From Microbacterium candidum (lineage in GTDB: Bacteria > Actinomycetota > Actinomycetes > Actinomycetales > Microbacteriaceae): DNA of 64,000 nt. Where the stretch lies: the NCBI RefSeq assembly GCF_030315975.1, contig NZ_JASXSZ010000001.1:1202980-1266979 (forward strand). The letters are read 5' to 3'. Position 1 is the first letter of the stretch, and each line of letters starts with the position of its first letter. The position numbers and the translations under genes were made by a program. The notes below the pieces were generated by a model that made no database searches, was not told the origin of the DNA, and saw nothing but the letters and a program-made list of their open reading frames with translations. Shown piece after piece: positions 27,650 to 36,365 of the stretch.

Positions 27650-28357
27650 TCAGCTCAGGGCCGCCGCGATGGCGATGGAGGCGGCATCCTTCACCCGCAG
27701 CTCTCGTTCCTCGGACGACATCTCCTCGTCACGGTAGATGTGGTCGCTGACGGTCAGCACCGTGAGGGCTTCGCCGCCCTCCGCCGCTGCCACGCCGTAG
27801 AGGGCGGCGGTCTCCATGTCGACCGCGAGCGTGCCGTGGTCGCGGAGGCCGTCCACGGTCTCCTGGCCCATCAGGTAGAAGTGGTCGCCCGAGAAGACCG
27901 GACCGACATGCGCCGGGATGTCGAGGGCCTCGGCCGCGCCGACGGCGGCGCGCACGAGCCGGAAGGAGGCTGCCGGAGCGAACCGGACGCCGGGGATGCG
28001 CTTGTCGTTGATCGCCGAATCCGTGTGCGCGGCGCTCGCGATGACGATGTCGCCGACGTTCAGCGCGTCGGCGTAGGCGCCGCACGTCCCGACGCGCACG
28101 ATGCGCTCGACGCCGAAGAAGCGGAACAGCTCCGTCGCATACAGGGTCATCGAGGGCATCCCCATCCCCGACCCCATCACCGAGATCGGCCGGCCCTGCA
28201 CCGTCCCGGTGTACGCCCACATGTTGCGGACCTCGTTGATCTGGCGGGCGTCGTCGAACAGCGTCTCAGCGATGCGGCGAGCGCGTCGCGGGTCGCCGGG
28301 CATGAGGACAGCGGGAGCGAAGTCGCCGGGGGCGGCCTCGATGTGGGGAGTGGGCAT
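27650..28357 (-). CDS. deoD: Purine-nucleoside phosphorylase, DeoD type
   Basis: Phosphorolysis of purine (deoxy)nucleosides for salvage; a hexameric cytosolic enzyme. 235 residues, the usual size. Signatures: MPGDPRRA at the phosphate loop, VMGSGMGMPSM, VGTCGAYA, and DMETAALYG for ribose and base binding. The start at 28357 begins the family homology (MPTPHIEAAPGDFA); the much longer open frame upstream is antisense shadow of the regulator. It lies 23 bp behind the FadR-like regulator gene on the same strand, so they may share a transcript. Confidence 0.95.
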   Translation of the reverse strand: MPTPHIEAAPGDFAPAVLMPGDPRRARRIAETLFDDARQINEVRNMWAYTGTVQGRPISVMGSGMGMPSMTLYATELFRFFGVERIVRVGTCGAYADALNVGDIVIASAAHTDSAINDKRIPGVRFAPAASFRLVRAAVGAAEALDIPAHVGPVFSGDHFYLMGQETVDGLRDHGTLAVDMETAALYGVAAAEGGEALTVLTVSDHIYRDEEMSSEERELRVKDAASIAIAAALS

Positions 28358-28380
28358 TCGTCCGCCTTTCGTCGATGGGT

Positions 28381-29097
28381 TCAGTCGTCGCGGAGCATCT
28401 GGACCGCGGCATCCGCCTCGGTGACGATCTCGGCCATGGCGCGCTCCGCGCCCGCCGCGTCGCCCGCCGTGATCCGCGCGGCGACCTCCTGATGCAGGCG
28501 GAGCGCCTCGGGATTCGCCTCCGCAGGCATGAGCGAGTGGCGCGTGCGGCCGCGCAGCACCTCGCCGACGACGTCCGCGAGACCCGCGAGCAGCGGGTTG
28601 CCGGACGACTCGAGCACGCAGCGGTGGAACGCGGTGTCGTGGGCGAGATAGGCGTCCTGGTCGGCCTCGCGGGAGGTCTCCACCATCCCCATGACCGATC
28701 CGACGAGCGCGGCGCGCAGCGCGGGGGAGGCGTTGTCGGCGGCGAGCCGGGCGGCGAGCGGCTCGACGGCCGAGCGCAGCTGGCTGAGGGCGTGCAGAAA
28801 CTCGAGGCGGTCCGGCGCGGCGAGCCTCCAGCGGATGACCTGGGGCGCGTAGGGATTCCACCGCGCCGACGGAAGCACCTCGAGTCCTGCCTTGCGGCGG
28901 ACCTCGAGGAGTCCCATCGACTCGAGGACGCGCACGACCTCGCGGACCGCGGAGCGCGAGGCGCCGAACCGGTCGGCGATGTCGGCGGACAGGATGCGGC
29001 TGCCCGGCGCGAGGCGCCCCGCCACGATGTCCTCGCCCAGCGTGTCGAGGATGTGCTCGTGGAGCGCCGAGGGCGTCGCCGACCCGGTTTCCGTCAT
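28381..29097 (-). CDS. GntR/FadR-family regulator (FCD domain), probable gluconate regulator
   Basis: 238 residues. Winged helix-turn-helix at about 10-75 (IVAGRLAPGSRILSADIADRFGASRSAVREVVRVLESMGLLEVRRKAGLEV), then a helical FCD effector domain with the His/Asp positions that bind a metal and an organic acid (HDTAFHRCVL). Divergent from the gluconate transport-kinase operon across a 129-bp gap holding a dyad, so it most likely senses gluconate or a derivative and controls that operon. CATAAT sits 6 bases before its ATG, which suggests a leaderless mRNA. Confidence 0.88.
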   Translation of the reverse strand: MTETGSATPSALHEHILDTLGEDIVAGRLAPGSRILSADIADRFGASRSAVREVVRVLESMGLLEVRRKAGLEVLPSARWNPYAPQVIRWRLAAPDRLEFLHALSQLRSAVEPLAARLAADNASPALRAALVGSVMGMVETSREADQDAYLAHDTAFHRCVLESSGNPLLAGLADVVGEVLRGRTRHSLMPAEANPEALRLHQEVAARITAGDAAGAERAMAEIVTEADAAVQMLRDD

Positions 29098-29168
29098 GCC
29101 TCGATTATGGCCCGCGTGCGTTCGGTTCGAGGGAGGAGATGGCGGGCGTGTTAAGGCTCTGTTTGCAT

Positions 29169-29181
29169 TAAGTCCTACTTA
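29169..29181. promoter_or_regulatory. Candidate GntR operator at the gluconate promoter
   Basis: TAAGT-CCT-ACTTA, a perfect 5-bp dyad in an AT-rich patch between the divergent regulator and gntP genes, about 46 bases upstream of the gntP start. Short dyads with a 1-3 base centre are typical FadR/FCD-type operators. Confidence 0.65.
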
Positions 29182-29226
29182 TTCGTATTCTGGCGTCAAT
29201 ACATCTCCGCCAGACCGAGGAAGATC

Positions 29227-30672
29227 ATGGCCATGCAGACACTGACGTCATCCGTCCCCGCGCTGCTCGCGCACGCCGCCGACGCGGCTCCGCCGACGAC
29301 GACCGCCCCCGAATGGCAGCTCATCCTGGCCGCCGTCCTGGGCATCGCCGTCATCGTCGTGCTCATCACGGCGGTGAAGCTGCATCCGTTCCTGGCCCTC
29401 ATCCTGGGCTCGTTGACCACGGGCCTCGTGGCCGGGATGACGGCGACCCAGACGATCCTGAGCTTCTCGAACGGCTTCGGTGCGACGATGGGCGGCGTCG
29501 GCGTCCTGATCGCGCTCGGCGCGATCTACGGCAAGCTGCTCGCGGACTCGGGCGGCGCCGACCGCATCGTCGACACGCTGATCTCGCGGGCGAGCGTGCA
29601 GTCGCTGCCGTGGATCATGGCGCTGGTCGGAGCGCTCATCGGCCTGCCGATGTTCTTCGAGGTGGGCCTCGTCCTCCTCGTGCCGGTCATCATCCTCGTC
29701 GCGCGCCGCTCAGGCGTCTCGCTCATCCGCATCGCGATCCCCACCCTCGCGGGTCTCTCCGCGATGCACGGCTTCGTGCCGCCGCACCCGGGCCCGCTGG
29801 CGGCGATCGACCTCATCCACGCGAACGTCGGCCTCACGCTGCTGTTCGGCGTGATCGTCGCGATCCCGGCCGTCATCGTCGCGGGACCGCTGTTCTCCAA
29901 GCTCGCCGCACGGTGGGTGAAGGTGCCCGTGCCCGACCTCTTCGTCACCGACGAGGACCGCGGTGAGGACGTGTCGGCCAAGCGCCGCCCCTCGTTCGGC
30001 GCCGCGCTGTTCAGCATCCTGCTCCCGGTCGCGCTCATGCTCATCGCCGCCGTCGTCGACATCGTCATGCCGACGAGCACGGATCCCGTGAAGCTCGTCA
30101 TCGACTTCCTCGGCAAGCCCGTGATCGCCCTGCTCGTCGCTGTCATCGTCGGCATGTTCGTGCTCGGTCGCGGCGGTGGGATGACGCGCGGCCAGGTGAT
30201 GGGCTCCGTGACCGCCGCGCTTCCGCCGATGGCGGGCATCCTCCTCATCGTCGGCGCCGGTGGCGGCTTCAAGCAGGTGCTCGTGGACTCCACGATCGGC
30301 TCCGTCATCGCGAAGGCCATCTCGGGCTTCGGCGGCTCGATCGCCATCGTGCTCGCGCTCGCCTGGCTCGTCGCGGTGCTGATCCGCGTCGCGACCGGCT
30401 CCGCCACGGTCGCCACGATCACGGCGGCCGGCATCCTCGAGCCGCTCGTGTCCGAGATGCACCTCTCCAGCGGCGCGGCATCCCTCCTGGTGCTCGCGAT
30501 CGGCGCGGGCTCGCTCTTCCTGTCGCACGTCAACGACGCCGGCTTCTGGCTGATCAAGGAGTACTTCGGCCTCTCGATCGGGCAGACTCTGAAATCGTGG
30601 ACGATCATGGAGTGCATCATCTCGATCGTCGGCCTCGCGGGCGTCCTGGCGCTGAGCCCGCTGGTGATGTGA
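29227..30672 (+). CDS. gntP: Gluconate:proton symporter, GntP family
   Basis: Imports gluconate or a related sugar acid. 481 residues and about 12-14 membrane segments. Landmarks: HPFLALILGSLTTGLVAGM, the conserved GLPMFFEVGLVLLVPVI loop, and MHGFVPPHPGPLAAIDLI, the most diagnostic stretch of the family. ATG 29227 follows GAGGAAG. The stop overlaps the gntK start (TGATG), making a coupled import-and-phosphorylate pair, and the divergent FCD regulator presumably controls both. Confidence 0.93.
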   Translation: MAMQTLTSSVPALLAHAADAAPPTTTAPEWQLILAAVLGIAVIVVLITAVKLHPFLALILGSLTTGLVAGMTATQTILSFSNGFGATMGGVGVLIALGAIYGKLLADSGGADRIVDTLISRASVQSLPWIMALVGALIGLPMFFEVGLVLLVPVIILVARRSGVSLIRIAIPTLAGLSAMHGFVPPHPGPLAAIDLIHANVGLTLLFGVIVAIPAVIVAGPLFSKLAARWVKVPVPDLFVTDEDRGEDVSAKRRPSFGAALFSILLPVALMLIAAVVDIVMPTSTDPVKLVIDFLGKPVIALLVAVIVGMFVLGRGGGMTRGQVMGSVTAALPPMAGILLIVGAGGGFKQVLVDSTIGSVIAKAISGFGGSIAIVLALAWLVAVLIRVATGSATVATITAAGILEPLVSEMHLSSGAASLLVLAIGAGSLFLSHVNDAGFWLIKEYFGLSIGQTLKSWTIMECIISIVGLAGVLALSPLVM

Positions 30673-31187
30673 TGGATGCCGGCAGCCCGTCGGTGCTGGT
30701 GGTCATGGGCGTCTCCGGCAGCGGCAAGTCGACCGTCGCGCGTCTGCTCGCCGACCGGCTCGGCTGGGATCTGCAGGAAGGCGACGACCTGCACCCTCGT
30801 GCGAATGTCGAGAAGATGGCGGCGGGCATCCCGCTCACCGACGACGACCGCTGGCCGTGGCTCGGACTCGTCGCGGACTGGATCGACGTCCACAGGGCGG
30901 AGGGGGAGCACGGGGTCATCACGTGCTCGGCGCTCAAGCGCTCGTACCGCGACCTCCTCGCCCGCCCCGACGTCGCCTTCGTGCACCTCGCGAGCGATCG
31001 CAGCGTGCTGTCGGGGCGGCTCGGCACGCGGGCGGGGCACTTCATGCCGGCATCCCTCCTCGACTCGCAGCTCGCGACGCTCGAGCCGCTGCAGCCGGAC
31101 GAGCGCGGGATCGTCGTGGATGGATCCGGCACGCCGGAGGCCCAGGCGGACGAGGTCGTCGCGCGCCTGGGCCTCGGCCTCGGCTGA
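30672..31187 (+). CDS. gntK: Gluconokinase, GntK/IdnK type
   Basis: Phosphorylates gluconate to 6-phosphogluconate, feeding the pentose-phosphate or Entner-Doudoroff routes. 171 residues, the standard size for the P-loop type. P-loop GVSGSGKST at 13-21, EGDDLHP for substrate binding, ITCSALKRSYRD, and GHFMPASLLDSQLATLE, all diagnostic. The ATG overlaps the gntP stop. Confidence 0.96.
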   Translation: MDAGSPSVLVVMGVSGSGKSTVARLLADRLGWDLQEGDDLHPRANVEKMAAGIPLTDDDRWPWLGLVADWIDVHRAEGEHGVITCSALKRSYRDLLARPDVAFVHLASDRSVLSGRLGTRAGHFMPASLLDSQLATLEPLQPDERGIVVDGSGTPEAQADEVVARLGLGLG

Positions 31188-31220
31188 GTCGGCGGCGGGG
31201 GCGCCCCGCATGCCGCCGAC
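31188..31220 (+). terminator. Terminator of the gluconate operon
   Basis: Perfect 9-bp arms GTCGGCGGC / GCCGCCGAC around a GC-rich loop that itself pairs, starting at the base after the gntK stop and followed by TTGCC. The stretch CGACTTGCC (31217-31225) is matched again in inverted form at 31266-31274. Confidence 0.75.
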
Positions 31221-31284
31221 TTGCCACAAATGGTCGCTACGAGCCCGGGCTATCCCGCCTCTTGCGGCAAGTCGACGCGAGGGG

Positions 31285-32706
31285 TCAGTCGCGCGAGCGG
31301 GCAGCCGGCCCCGCGGATAAGCGGGACGCGGGGGCGCGCAGCAGTCCCCAGCCGGCGAGGATGCCCAGCGCAGCCACGATCGCGGCCCCCAGGAATCCGC
31401 CTGTGTAGGGCGCCGCCCCGGCGCCTGGTGTCACCGACGCGACGAGCGCGGTCAGGACCGCGAGACCGAGAGCGGAGCCGATCTGGTAGCTCGTGTTGAC
31501 GAGACCAGAGGCAACGCCGGCCTCCTGCTGCGGGGCCGCCGAGATGGCGGTGCTCAGCGACGGCACGAACGCGAGCGCCATCCCCGAGGCCGCGACCAGA
31601 GTCGCCGGAAGCACGTCGACGACATAGCTGCCGTCCGGGCGGGCGAACGCGAGCCAGACCAGGCCCACGGCGAGGAGCACGAAGCCCCATGTCACCATCG
31701 CTCGAGTCCCGAAGCGCGCAGCGAGCCGCGGCGAGACCGTCGTCATGCCGACCACGATGAGCGCGGTCATCGGCAGGAGCGCGGCGCCCGCGAGGAACGG
31801 CGTCGCGTGGAGGACGTTCTGCAGGTGCAGGTTGAGGAAGAACCACATCGACACCCAGGTCGCACCGAGAAGGAGCTGCGCGACGTTGGCGCCGCCCAGG
31901 AGCGGTCGGCGCAGGAGCGACAGCCGCAGCAGCGGCTCGCGCACCCTCCGCTCGATCGCGACGAACGCGATGAGCAGGAGGACGCCCGCGACGAACGGCA
32001 CGAGGGTCGCGGCGGTGAGCCAGCCGGCCTCCGGCGCGCGGACGATCGCGAAGACGAGCAGGCCGAGCCCGGCGGTCGACGTCACTGCTCCCCAGCCGTC
32101 GACCCGGGCGCGGCGGCCGGCGGCCGGCGGCAGCAGGGCGGGAGTGAGCGCGAGCACCAGGGCGGCGAGCGGGACGGTCGCATAGAAGACCCACGGCCAC
32201 CCGGCCCACTGCGTCAGGACGCCCCCGAGGAACACGCCGACCGAGCCGCCGATGGGCGCCGCGGCGCCGTACACCGCGAACGCCCGCGGAAGCTCGGAAG
32301 TGCCGCCGAACATCGTCATCAGCAGCGTGAGCGCAGCGGGGGCGATGAGCGCTGCGCCCGCGCCCTGGATGGCCCGACCGGCGATCTCGATCGGGACGTC
32401 GCCTGCGGCGCCGGCGACGACCGATCCGACGAGGAGCACGGCCCACCCGATGGCGAACATGCGGCGGGCGCCGAACACGTCGGCCAGGCGTCCGCCGAGG
32501 AGCAGCAGACCGCCGAAGGCGACGACGTACGCGTTGAACACCCACGAGAGTGATTCGGGCGTGAAGCCCAAGGCGAGCTGGATGTCGGGCAGGGCGACGC
32601 CGATGATCGACGTGTCCATGATGACCGCGAACTGCGCCGCAGCGATGAGTGTGAGCCCCCACCACCGCCGGCGGACGATCGTGGTGTCTCGGATGGTGGA
32701 TGTCAT
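31285..32706 (-). CDS. MFS drug exporter, DHA2 (EmrB/QacA-like) type
   Basis: 473 residues with 12-14 membrane segments. The first helix reads AAAQFAVIMDTSIIGVALPDI, with the conserved Asp of the DHA2 group. GGRLADVFGARRMFAIG is the MFS loop 2-3 motif, and GGSVGVFLGGVLTQWAGWPWVFY is antiporter motif C and after. It should export hydrophobic or cationic compounds by proton antiport. The GAGGAAGG ribosome site is 7-8 bases before the ATG. Its promoter holds two CsoR-type palindromes, an unusual control for such a pump. Confidence 0.9.
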   Translation of the reverse strand: MTSTIRDTTIVRRRWWGLTLIAAAQFAVIMDTSIIGVALPDIQLALGFTPESLSWVFNAYVVAFGGLLLLGGRLADVFGARRMFAIGWAVLLVGSVVAGAAGDVPIEIAGRAIQGAGAALIAPAALTLLMTMFGGTSELPRAFAVYGAAAPIGGSVGVFLGGVLTQWAGWPWVFYATVPLAALVLALTPALLPPAAGRRARVDGWGAVTSTAGLGLLVFAIVRAPEAGWLTAATLVPFVAGVLLLIAFVAIERRVREPLLRLSLLRRPLLGGANVAQLLLGATWVSMWFFLNLHLQNVLHATPFLAGAALLPMTALIVVGMTTVSPRLAARFGTRAMVTWGFVLLAVGLVWLAFARPDGSYVVDVLPATLVAASGMALAFVPSLSTAISAAPQQEAGVASGLVNTSYQIGSALGLAVLTALVASVTPGAGAAPYTGGFLGAAIVAALGILAGWGLLRAPASRLSAGPAARSRD

Positions 32707-32727
32707 GCTTCGGCCTTCCTCGTACGG

Positions 32728-32783
32728 ATACCCCTAGGGGGTATTGTCTCGACAGAGGCAACGGCAATACCCCCAGGGGGTAT
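32728..32783. promoter_or_regulatory. Two CsoR/RcnR-type operator palindromes
   Basis: ATACCCCTAGGGGGTAT (32728-32744) and ATACCCCCAGGGGGTAT (32767-32783); the second is a perfect palindrome about an A. Centres are 39 bp apart. The ATACCCC...GGGGTAT form is the known DNA signature of CsoR-family repressors (copper, formaldehyde and persulfide sensors). The first copy is 22 bp from the MFS start. No CsoR-family gene is in the window. Confidence 0.85.
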
Positions 32784-32897
32784 TCCGCATCCGGTCAGTG
32801 CTCGTCATACATGCGGCGCTGTTCGCCTCGCTCGTCCGGTGCGGCGCCATCGAGGAGCCGCCCTCGACTGACGCGACTCGCCGCGGGGCCCGGGGGC

Positions 32898-32917
32898 TAC
32901 GATTGGTGAAACGTTTT
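32898..32917 (+). promoter_or_regulatory. Promoter and LacI operator of the sugar regulator gene
   Basis: TACGAT (32898-32903) fits an actinobacterial -10 element; GAAACGTTTT (32908-32917) directly downstream has the AAACGTTT core of LacI-family operators. The same core occurs twice upstream of the sugar importer, so the regulator probably represses itself and its neighbours. Confidence 0.75.
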
Positions 32918-32934
32918 GGGTGAGAGGACACCGC

Positions 32935-33975
32935 ATGTCGGCCAGACCCGATCCGCGCGTACGCATCGGCATCGCCGATGTCGCCCGAGAGGCCGGAGTC
33001 TCGATCACCACCGTGTCCCACGCCTTCAGCGGGCGGGGGCATGTGTCGGAGAGGACGCGTGCGCACGTGCACGATGTCGCCGCGCGGCTGGGATACTCCC
33101 CGAACCGCATCGCGAGCGCCTTACGCAGCCGCCGTTCCAACATCGTCGGGTTCGTCTCGGATGACATCGCGACGACGCCTTACGCGGGACGGGTCGTCCT
33201 CGGAGCCCAGGATGCGGCGGCCGCGCACGATCAACTGCTCGTCCTCGTCAACTCGAACAACGACGTGACGGTCGAGAGCAAACAGATCGCGGCGCTTGTC
33301 GCGCAGCAGGTCGATGCGGTCGTCTACGCGCGGATGTTCCACAGGGAGACGACCGTGCCGCCGGCGCTCGACGGTGTGCCGACTGTTCTCGTGGACACCG
33401 TCGATCCGACCGGGATGCATGCATCCGTCGTCCCCGATGAACAGCAGATCGCTCGACTCGCGACCGAGGTCCTGTACGAAGCCGGACATCGCTCGATCGT
33501 CCACGTCACCGTGGATGCGCAGGGGCCCGCCGTGAACGGACGGATCGAGGGTTACCGCTCCGCGATGGCGAAGTACGGACTTCAGCCGGTCGTGGTCGAA
33601 GGGGGCGACCCCGGCATCGCGGCGACCGGTCGCACGGCTTTCCAGCGACTGTGCAGCGTCTCGGCCGAGCTTCCCACCGCGATCTTCTGCTTCAACGACC
33701 AGATGGCCATGGGTGTCTACCAGGCGGCGCAGGCGGTGGGCTTGCGCATCCCGGCCGACATCTCCGTCGTCGGTGTCGACGACTTCGAGCCGGTGTCCGC
33801 GGAACTGCTGCCGGGGCTGACCACCGTCGGGCTTCCGCATTACGAGATGGGACGCTGGGCCGTCGAGGCCACTCTCGCCAATCTGAGTGAGGACTCCGCA
33901 GCACATGTGTCCGGAATCACGCGGATGCCGGGCGTCCTCGTCACCCGCGAGTCGGTCGCACCGCCGCGGCGCTGA
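32935..33975 (+). CDS. LacI-family transcriptional regulator of the alpha-galactoside/sucrose locus
   Basis: 346 residues. Helix-turn-helix IADVAREAGVSITTVSHAFSGRG at about 10-33, hinge helix LGYSPNRIASALRSRRS, then a periplasmic-binding-protein-like sugar domain (NIVGFVSDDI, through ISVVGVDDFEPVSAELLPGLTTV). ATG 32935 follows GAGAGGACACC; a GTG at 32920 is less likely. It faces the GH36 gene and precedes the importer genes. Three matching operators in the locus support direct control, with a sugar as inducer. Confidence 0.92.
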   Translation: MSARPDPRVRIGIADVAREAGVSITTVSHAFSGRGHVSERTRAHVHDVAARLGYSPNRIASALRSRRSNIVGFVSDDIATTPYAGRVVLGAQDAAAAHDQLLVLVNSNNDVTVESKQIAALVAQQVDAVVYARMFHRETTVPPALDGVPTVLVDTVDPTGMHASVVPDEQQIARLATEVLYEAGHRSIVHVTVDAQGPAVNGRIEGYRSAMAKYGLQPVVVEGGDPGIAATGRTAFQRLCSVSAELPTAIFCFNDQMAMGVYQAAQAVGLRIPADISVVGVDDFEPVSAELLPGLTTVGLPHYEMGRWAVEATLANLSEDSAAHVSGITRMPGVLVTRESVAPPRR

Positions 33976-33999
33976 ACCCGCGGCGGCGGTGCGGACCGA

Positions 34000-36213
34000 C
34001 TACTCGACCGCGCGAACGCGGACGAGTGCGCAGCTGTCCGGATTCAGCGCCGGCACCGAGATGCCGACATCGGCCAGCATCGCCCCGGGCAGAACGACCC
34101 CGTCCTGCCACCAGGCCGGTACGACCTTCGGATCCGCCTCGTCCCGCGCTCCGGGGCCGTCGGCGACCACGACGTAGCGCGCATCGCGCCGCAGACCGGG
34201 CAGGCGGACCGGGCCGACAGGCCAGGTGACGGGACGATCGCGCAACGTGATCATGAAGAGCGCCTCACCACCATCGGGGCGGACCGCGCCGAGAAGCCAC
34301 AGAGCGCCGTCGGCGGCGTCACGCCGCACGACGGTTCCCGTGTGGATGAGCTCGCGCACGTCCTTGTAGTACGCGATCCAGGCCGATAGCTCCTCTCGCT
34401 CCGCGGTCGAGGCGCTCGACAGGTCCCATTCGATCCCGAAGTGCCCGAACACGGCAGTGGCGGCGCGGAACCGGAGATCGAGACGACGATTGGTCGTGTG
34501 GGCGCGATCGGCGCCGACGTGGCTTCCGACGAGCTCAGGCGGGATCAGCTGTGCTGTCCATCGCTGGATCTGCTGACGTTCGCGCGCGTCTATGCAGTCG
34601 GAGGCCCATACCCGGTCGGTCCGTTCGAGGATCTCGAGGTCGATGCGAGCGCCGCCGGATGCGCAGGATTCGATCTCCAACCCCGGGTGCGCAGCGCGGA
34701 TCTCGTCGAGCATCCGGTACACGGCGAGTGTCTGCTCGTGGACCGCGGGCGCGCCCGTTCGGCCGCTTCCTGCCTCGATGAGGTCGCGGTTGTGGTCCCA
34801 CTTCACGAAGTCGATCCGATACTCGCGCACAAGCGTGGAGATCCGGTCCCTGATGTGCTCGTAGGCGTCGGGATGGGTGAGATCGAGCACCTGCTGGTGC
34901 CGTGCCTCGGGAGGCATGCGGCCCGGAAGCCGGAGGATCCATTCCGGATGCGTTCGTGCGAGATCCGAATCCGGATTGACCATCTCCGGCTCGAACCACA
35001 GCCCGAACTGCATCTCGTGTGCGCGCACACGAGCCACCAGTTCCCCGAATCGGCCGTCCTGCCACGCCTCCGACAAGGTCCAGTCGCCGAGGCTCGTCGT
35101 GTCGTCGCGCCGGGCGCCGAACCACCCGTCATCGAGGACGAAGCGCTCGACTCCGACTTCCGCGGCGAGGTCGACGAGCTCCGAGATCCGATCGAGGTCG
35201 TGATCGAAGTAGACCGCCTCCCAGACGTTCATGACGACGGGACGCGGCGCGCGCGGGTGACGGGGTCGCGCGCGCAGGTGGTCGTGGAAGCGCGCGGCCA
35301 CGCCGTCATGGCCGACACCGTAGGCGGCGTAGATCAGGGGCGATGCGTACCGTTCCCCCGGGGCGAGGCGCACTTCGCCGGGAAGCAGCAGTTCCCCGCC
35401 CATGAGCAGGCGCTCGCCCGTGAACGCGCGCTCTGCTGCGACGGCGTGATTTCCACTGAAGGCCACGTGGACGCCCCACGCCTCGCCACGGTCGAAGTCG
35501 AGGTCGGAGGATGCGGCGACCAGCAAGGTCGCGGCATCAGCGCCCGGGCGTCCATGCCGGCTTTCGCGCACATGCGCACCCACCGTGAAGGCCGCCGATT
35601 GCGGTACGCGCTCCTTGGCCCAGCGACCGGCGAGATCGTGCAGCAGGGTCGCGCGTTCGGGGACCGGTACGGCGAGCCGGATGGCGTCGACGAGATAGGG
35701 GGTCTCGCCCACGTTCTGCAGCGAGCACCCGAGCCGCACGATCCCGGAGGGCAGCACCTCGACCGTCAGTTCCAGCTGCACGCCGGCCTCCGCGTCTGCC
35801 GCGTGCACGTGCAGACTCCCGCCGTCGGTGCCTCGGTCCTCGAGCCGCAGCTCGCGCGGCATCAGGCGAAGCGACCACGCCGAATCAGCACGGTCGCGCC
35901 CGTCGCAGGCGGTGGCGGTGGCGATGGTGTCGCGGTGACCCGCGATGCCGGGTGTGCCGAGCCATCCGGTCCATGACTCGGGAACAAGGGACACGCGCCG
36001 GGGCGCATCGACCACATTCGCCGACCGCGGCGGCCGGTTCGCGTGGGCGAGGGCGGCCAGATCCGCACCATGCCGACGACCCGGGTCGGCGCCCCAGTGG
36101 ATGACGCACGGCAGTGCGTCGGCGGGGGTCTCGAGGACCAGGGCGACGCCGGAGGCAGCCAGATGGATCGTTTCGGGCCACTCTGCGTGGCGATAGACGC
36201 GGACCTCTCCCAA
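34000..36213 (-). CDS. Alpha-galactosidase, GH36
   Basis: Removes alpha-1,6-galactose from raffinose-family sugars or melibiose. 737 residues, the normal size for the large bacterial GH36 enzymes: N-terminal beta-supersandwich, catalytic barrel, C-terminal beta domain. FVLDDGWFG marks the barrel. The nucleophile is D473 in VKWDHNRD; the acid/base is D539 in ASDCIDARE. There is no signal peptide, so it is cytosolic and acts on imported oligosaccharide. Divergent from the importer; two LacI operators lie between them. Confidence 0.95.
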   Translation of the reverse strand: MGEVRVYRHAEWPETIHLAASGVALVLETPADALPCVIHWGADPGRRHGADLAALAHANRPPRSANVVDAPRRVSLVPESWTGWLGTPGIAGHRDTIATATACDGRDRADSAWSLRLMPRELRLEDRGTDGGSLHVHAADAEAGVQLELTVEVLPSGIVRLGCSLQNVGETPYLVDAIRLAVPVPERATLLHDLAGRWAKERVPQSAAFTVGAHVRESRHGRPGADAATLLVAASSDLDFDRGEAWGVHVAFSGNHAVAAERAFTGERLLMGGELLLPGEVRLAPGERYASPLIYAAYGVGHDGVAARFHDHLRARPRHPRAPRPVVMNVWEAVYFDHDLDRISELVDLAAEVGVERFVLDDGWFGARRDDTTSLGDWTLSEAWQDGRFGELVARVRAHEMQFGLWFEPEMVNPDSDLARTHPEWILRLPGRMPPEARHQQVLDLTHPDAYEHIRDRISTLVREYRIDFVKWDHNRDLIEAGSGRTGAPAVHEQTLAVYRMLDEIRAAHPGLEIESCASGGARIDLEILERTDRVWASDCIDARERQQIQRWTAQLIPPELVGSHVGADRAHTTNRRLDLRFRAATAVFGHFGIEWDLSSASTAEREELSAWIAYYKDVRELIHTGTVVRRDAADGALWLLGAVRPDGGEALFMITLRDRPVTWPVGPVRLPGLRRDARYVVVADGPGARDEADPKVVPAWWQDGVVLPGAMLADVGISVPALNPDSCALVRVRAVE

Positions 36214-36278
36214 GGCCGTTCTCCTCCCGGATGGCGACAGGACCGGCCGTCGAGACGACCGTTACCAATCTGTGATCA

Positions 36279-36333
36279 AAAACGTTTTGCATCAGAGATG
36301 CGAGTCACTACTCTGACAGAAGAAAAACGTTTT
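36279..36333. promoter_or_regulatory. Paired LacI operators between alpha-galactosidase and importer
   Basis: Two perfect AAAACGTTTT palindromes, 36279-36288 and 36324-36333, centres 45 bp apart, in the 152-bp divergent gap. Both are followed by TTTG-like context as at the regulator's own promoter. They can serve both directions; the spacing would allow looping. Confidence 0.85.
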
Positions 36334-36365
36334 GGATACCTTCCAATGGCGAAAGGACAACGAAC

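Noticed and set aside
32700..32909. 69-codon plus-strand frame over the CsoR-type sites
   Set aside because: The frame spans two palindromic operators and a promoter and has no ribosome site; it is regulatory DNA.
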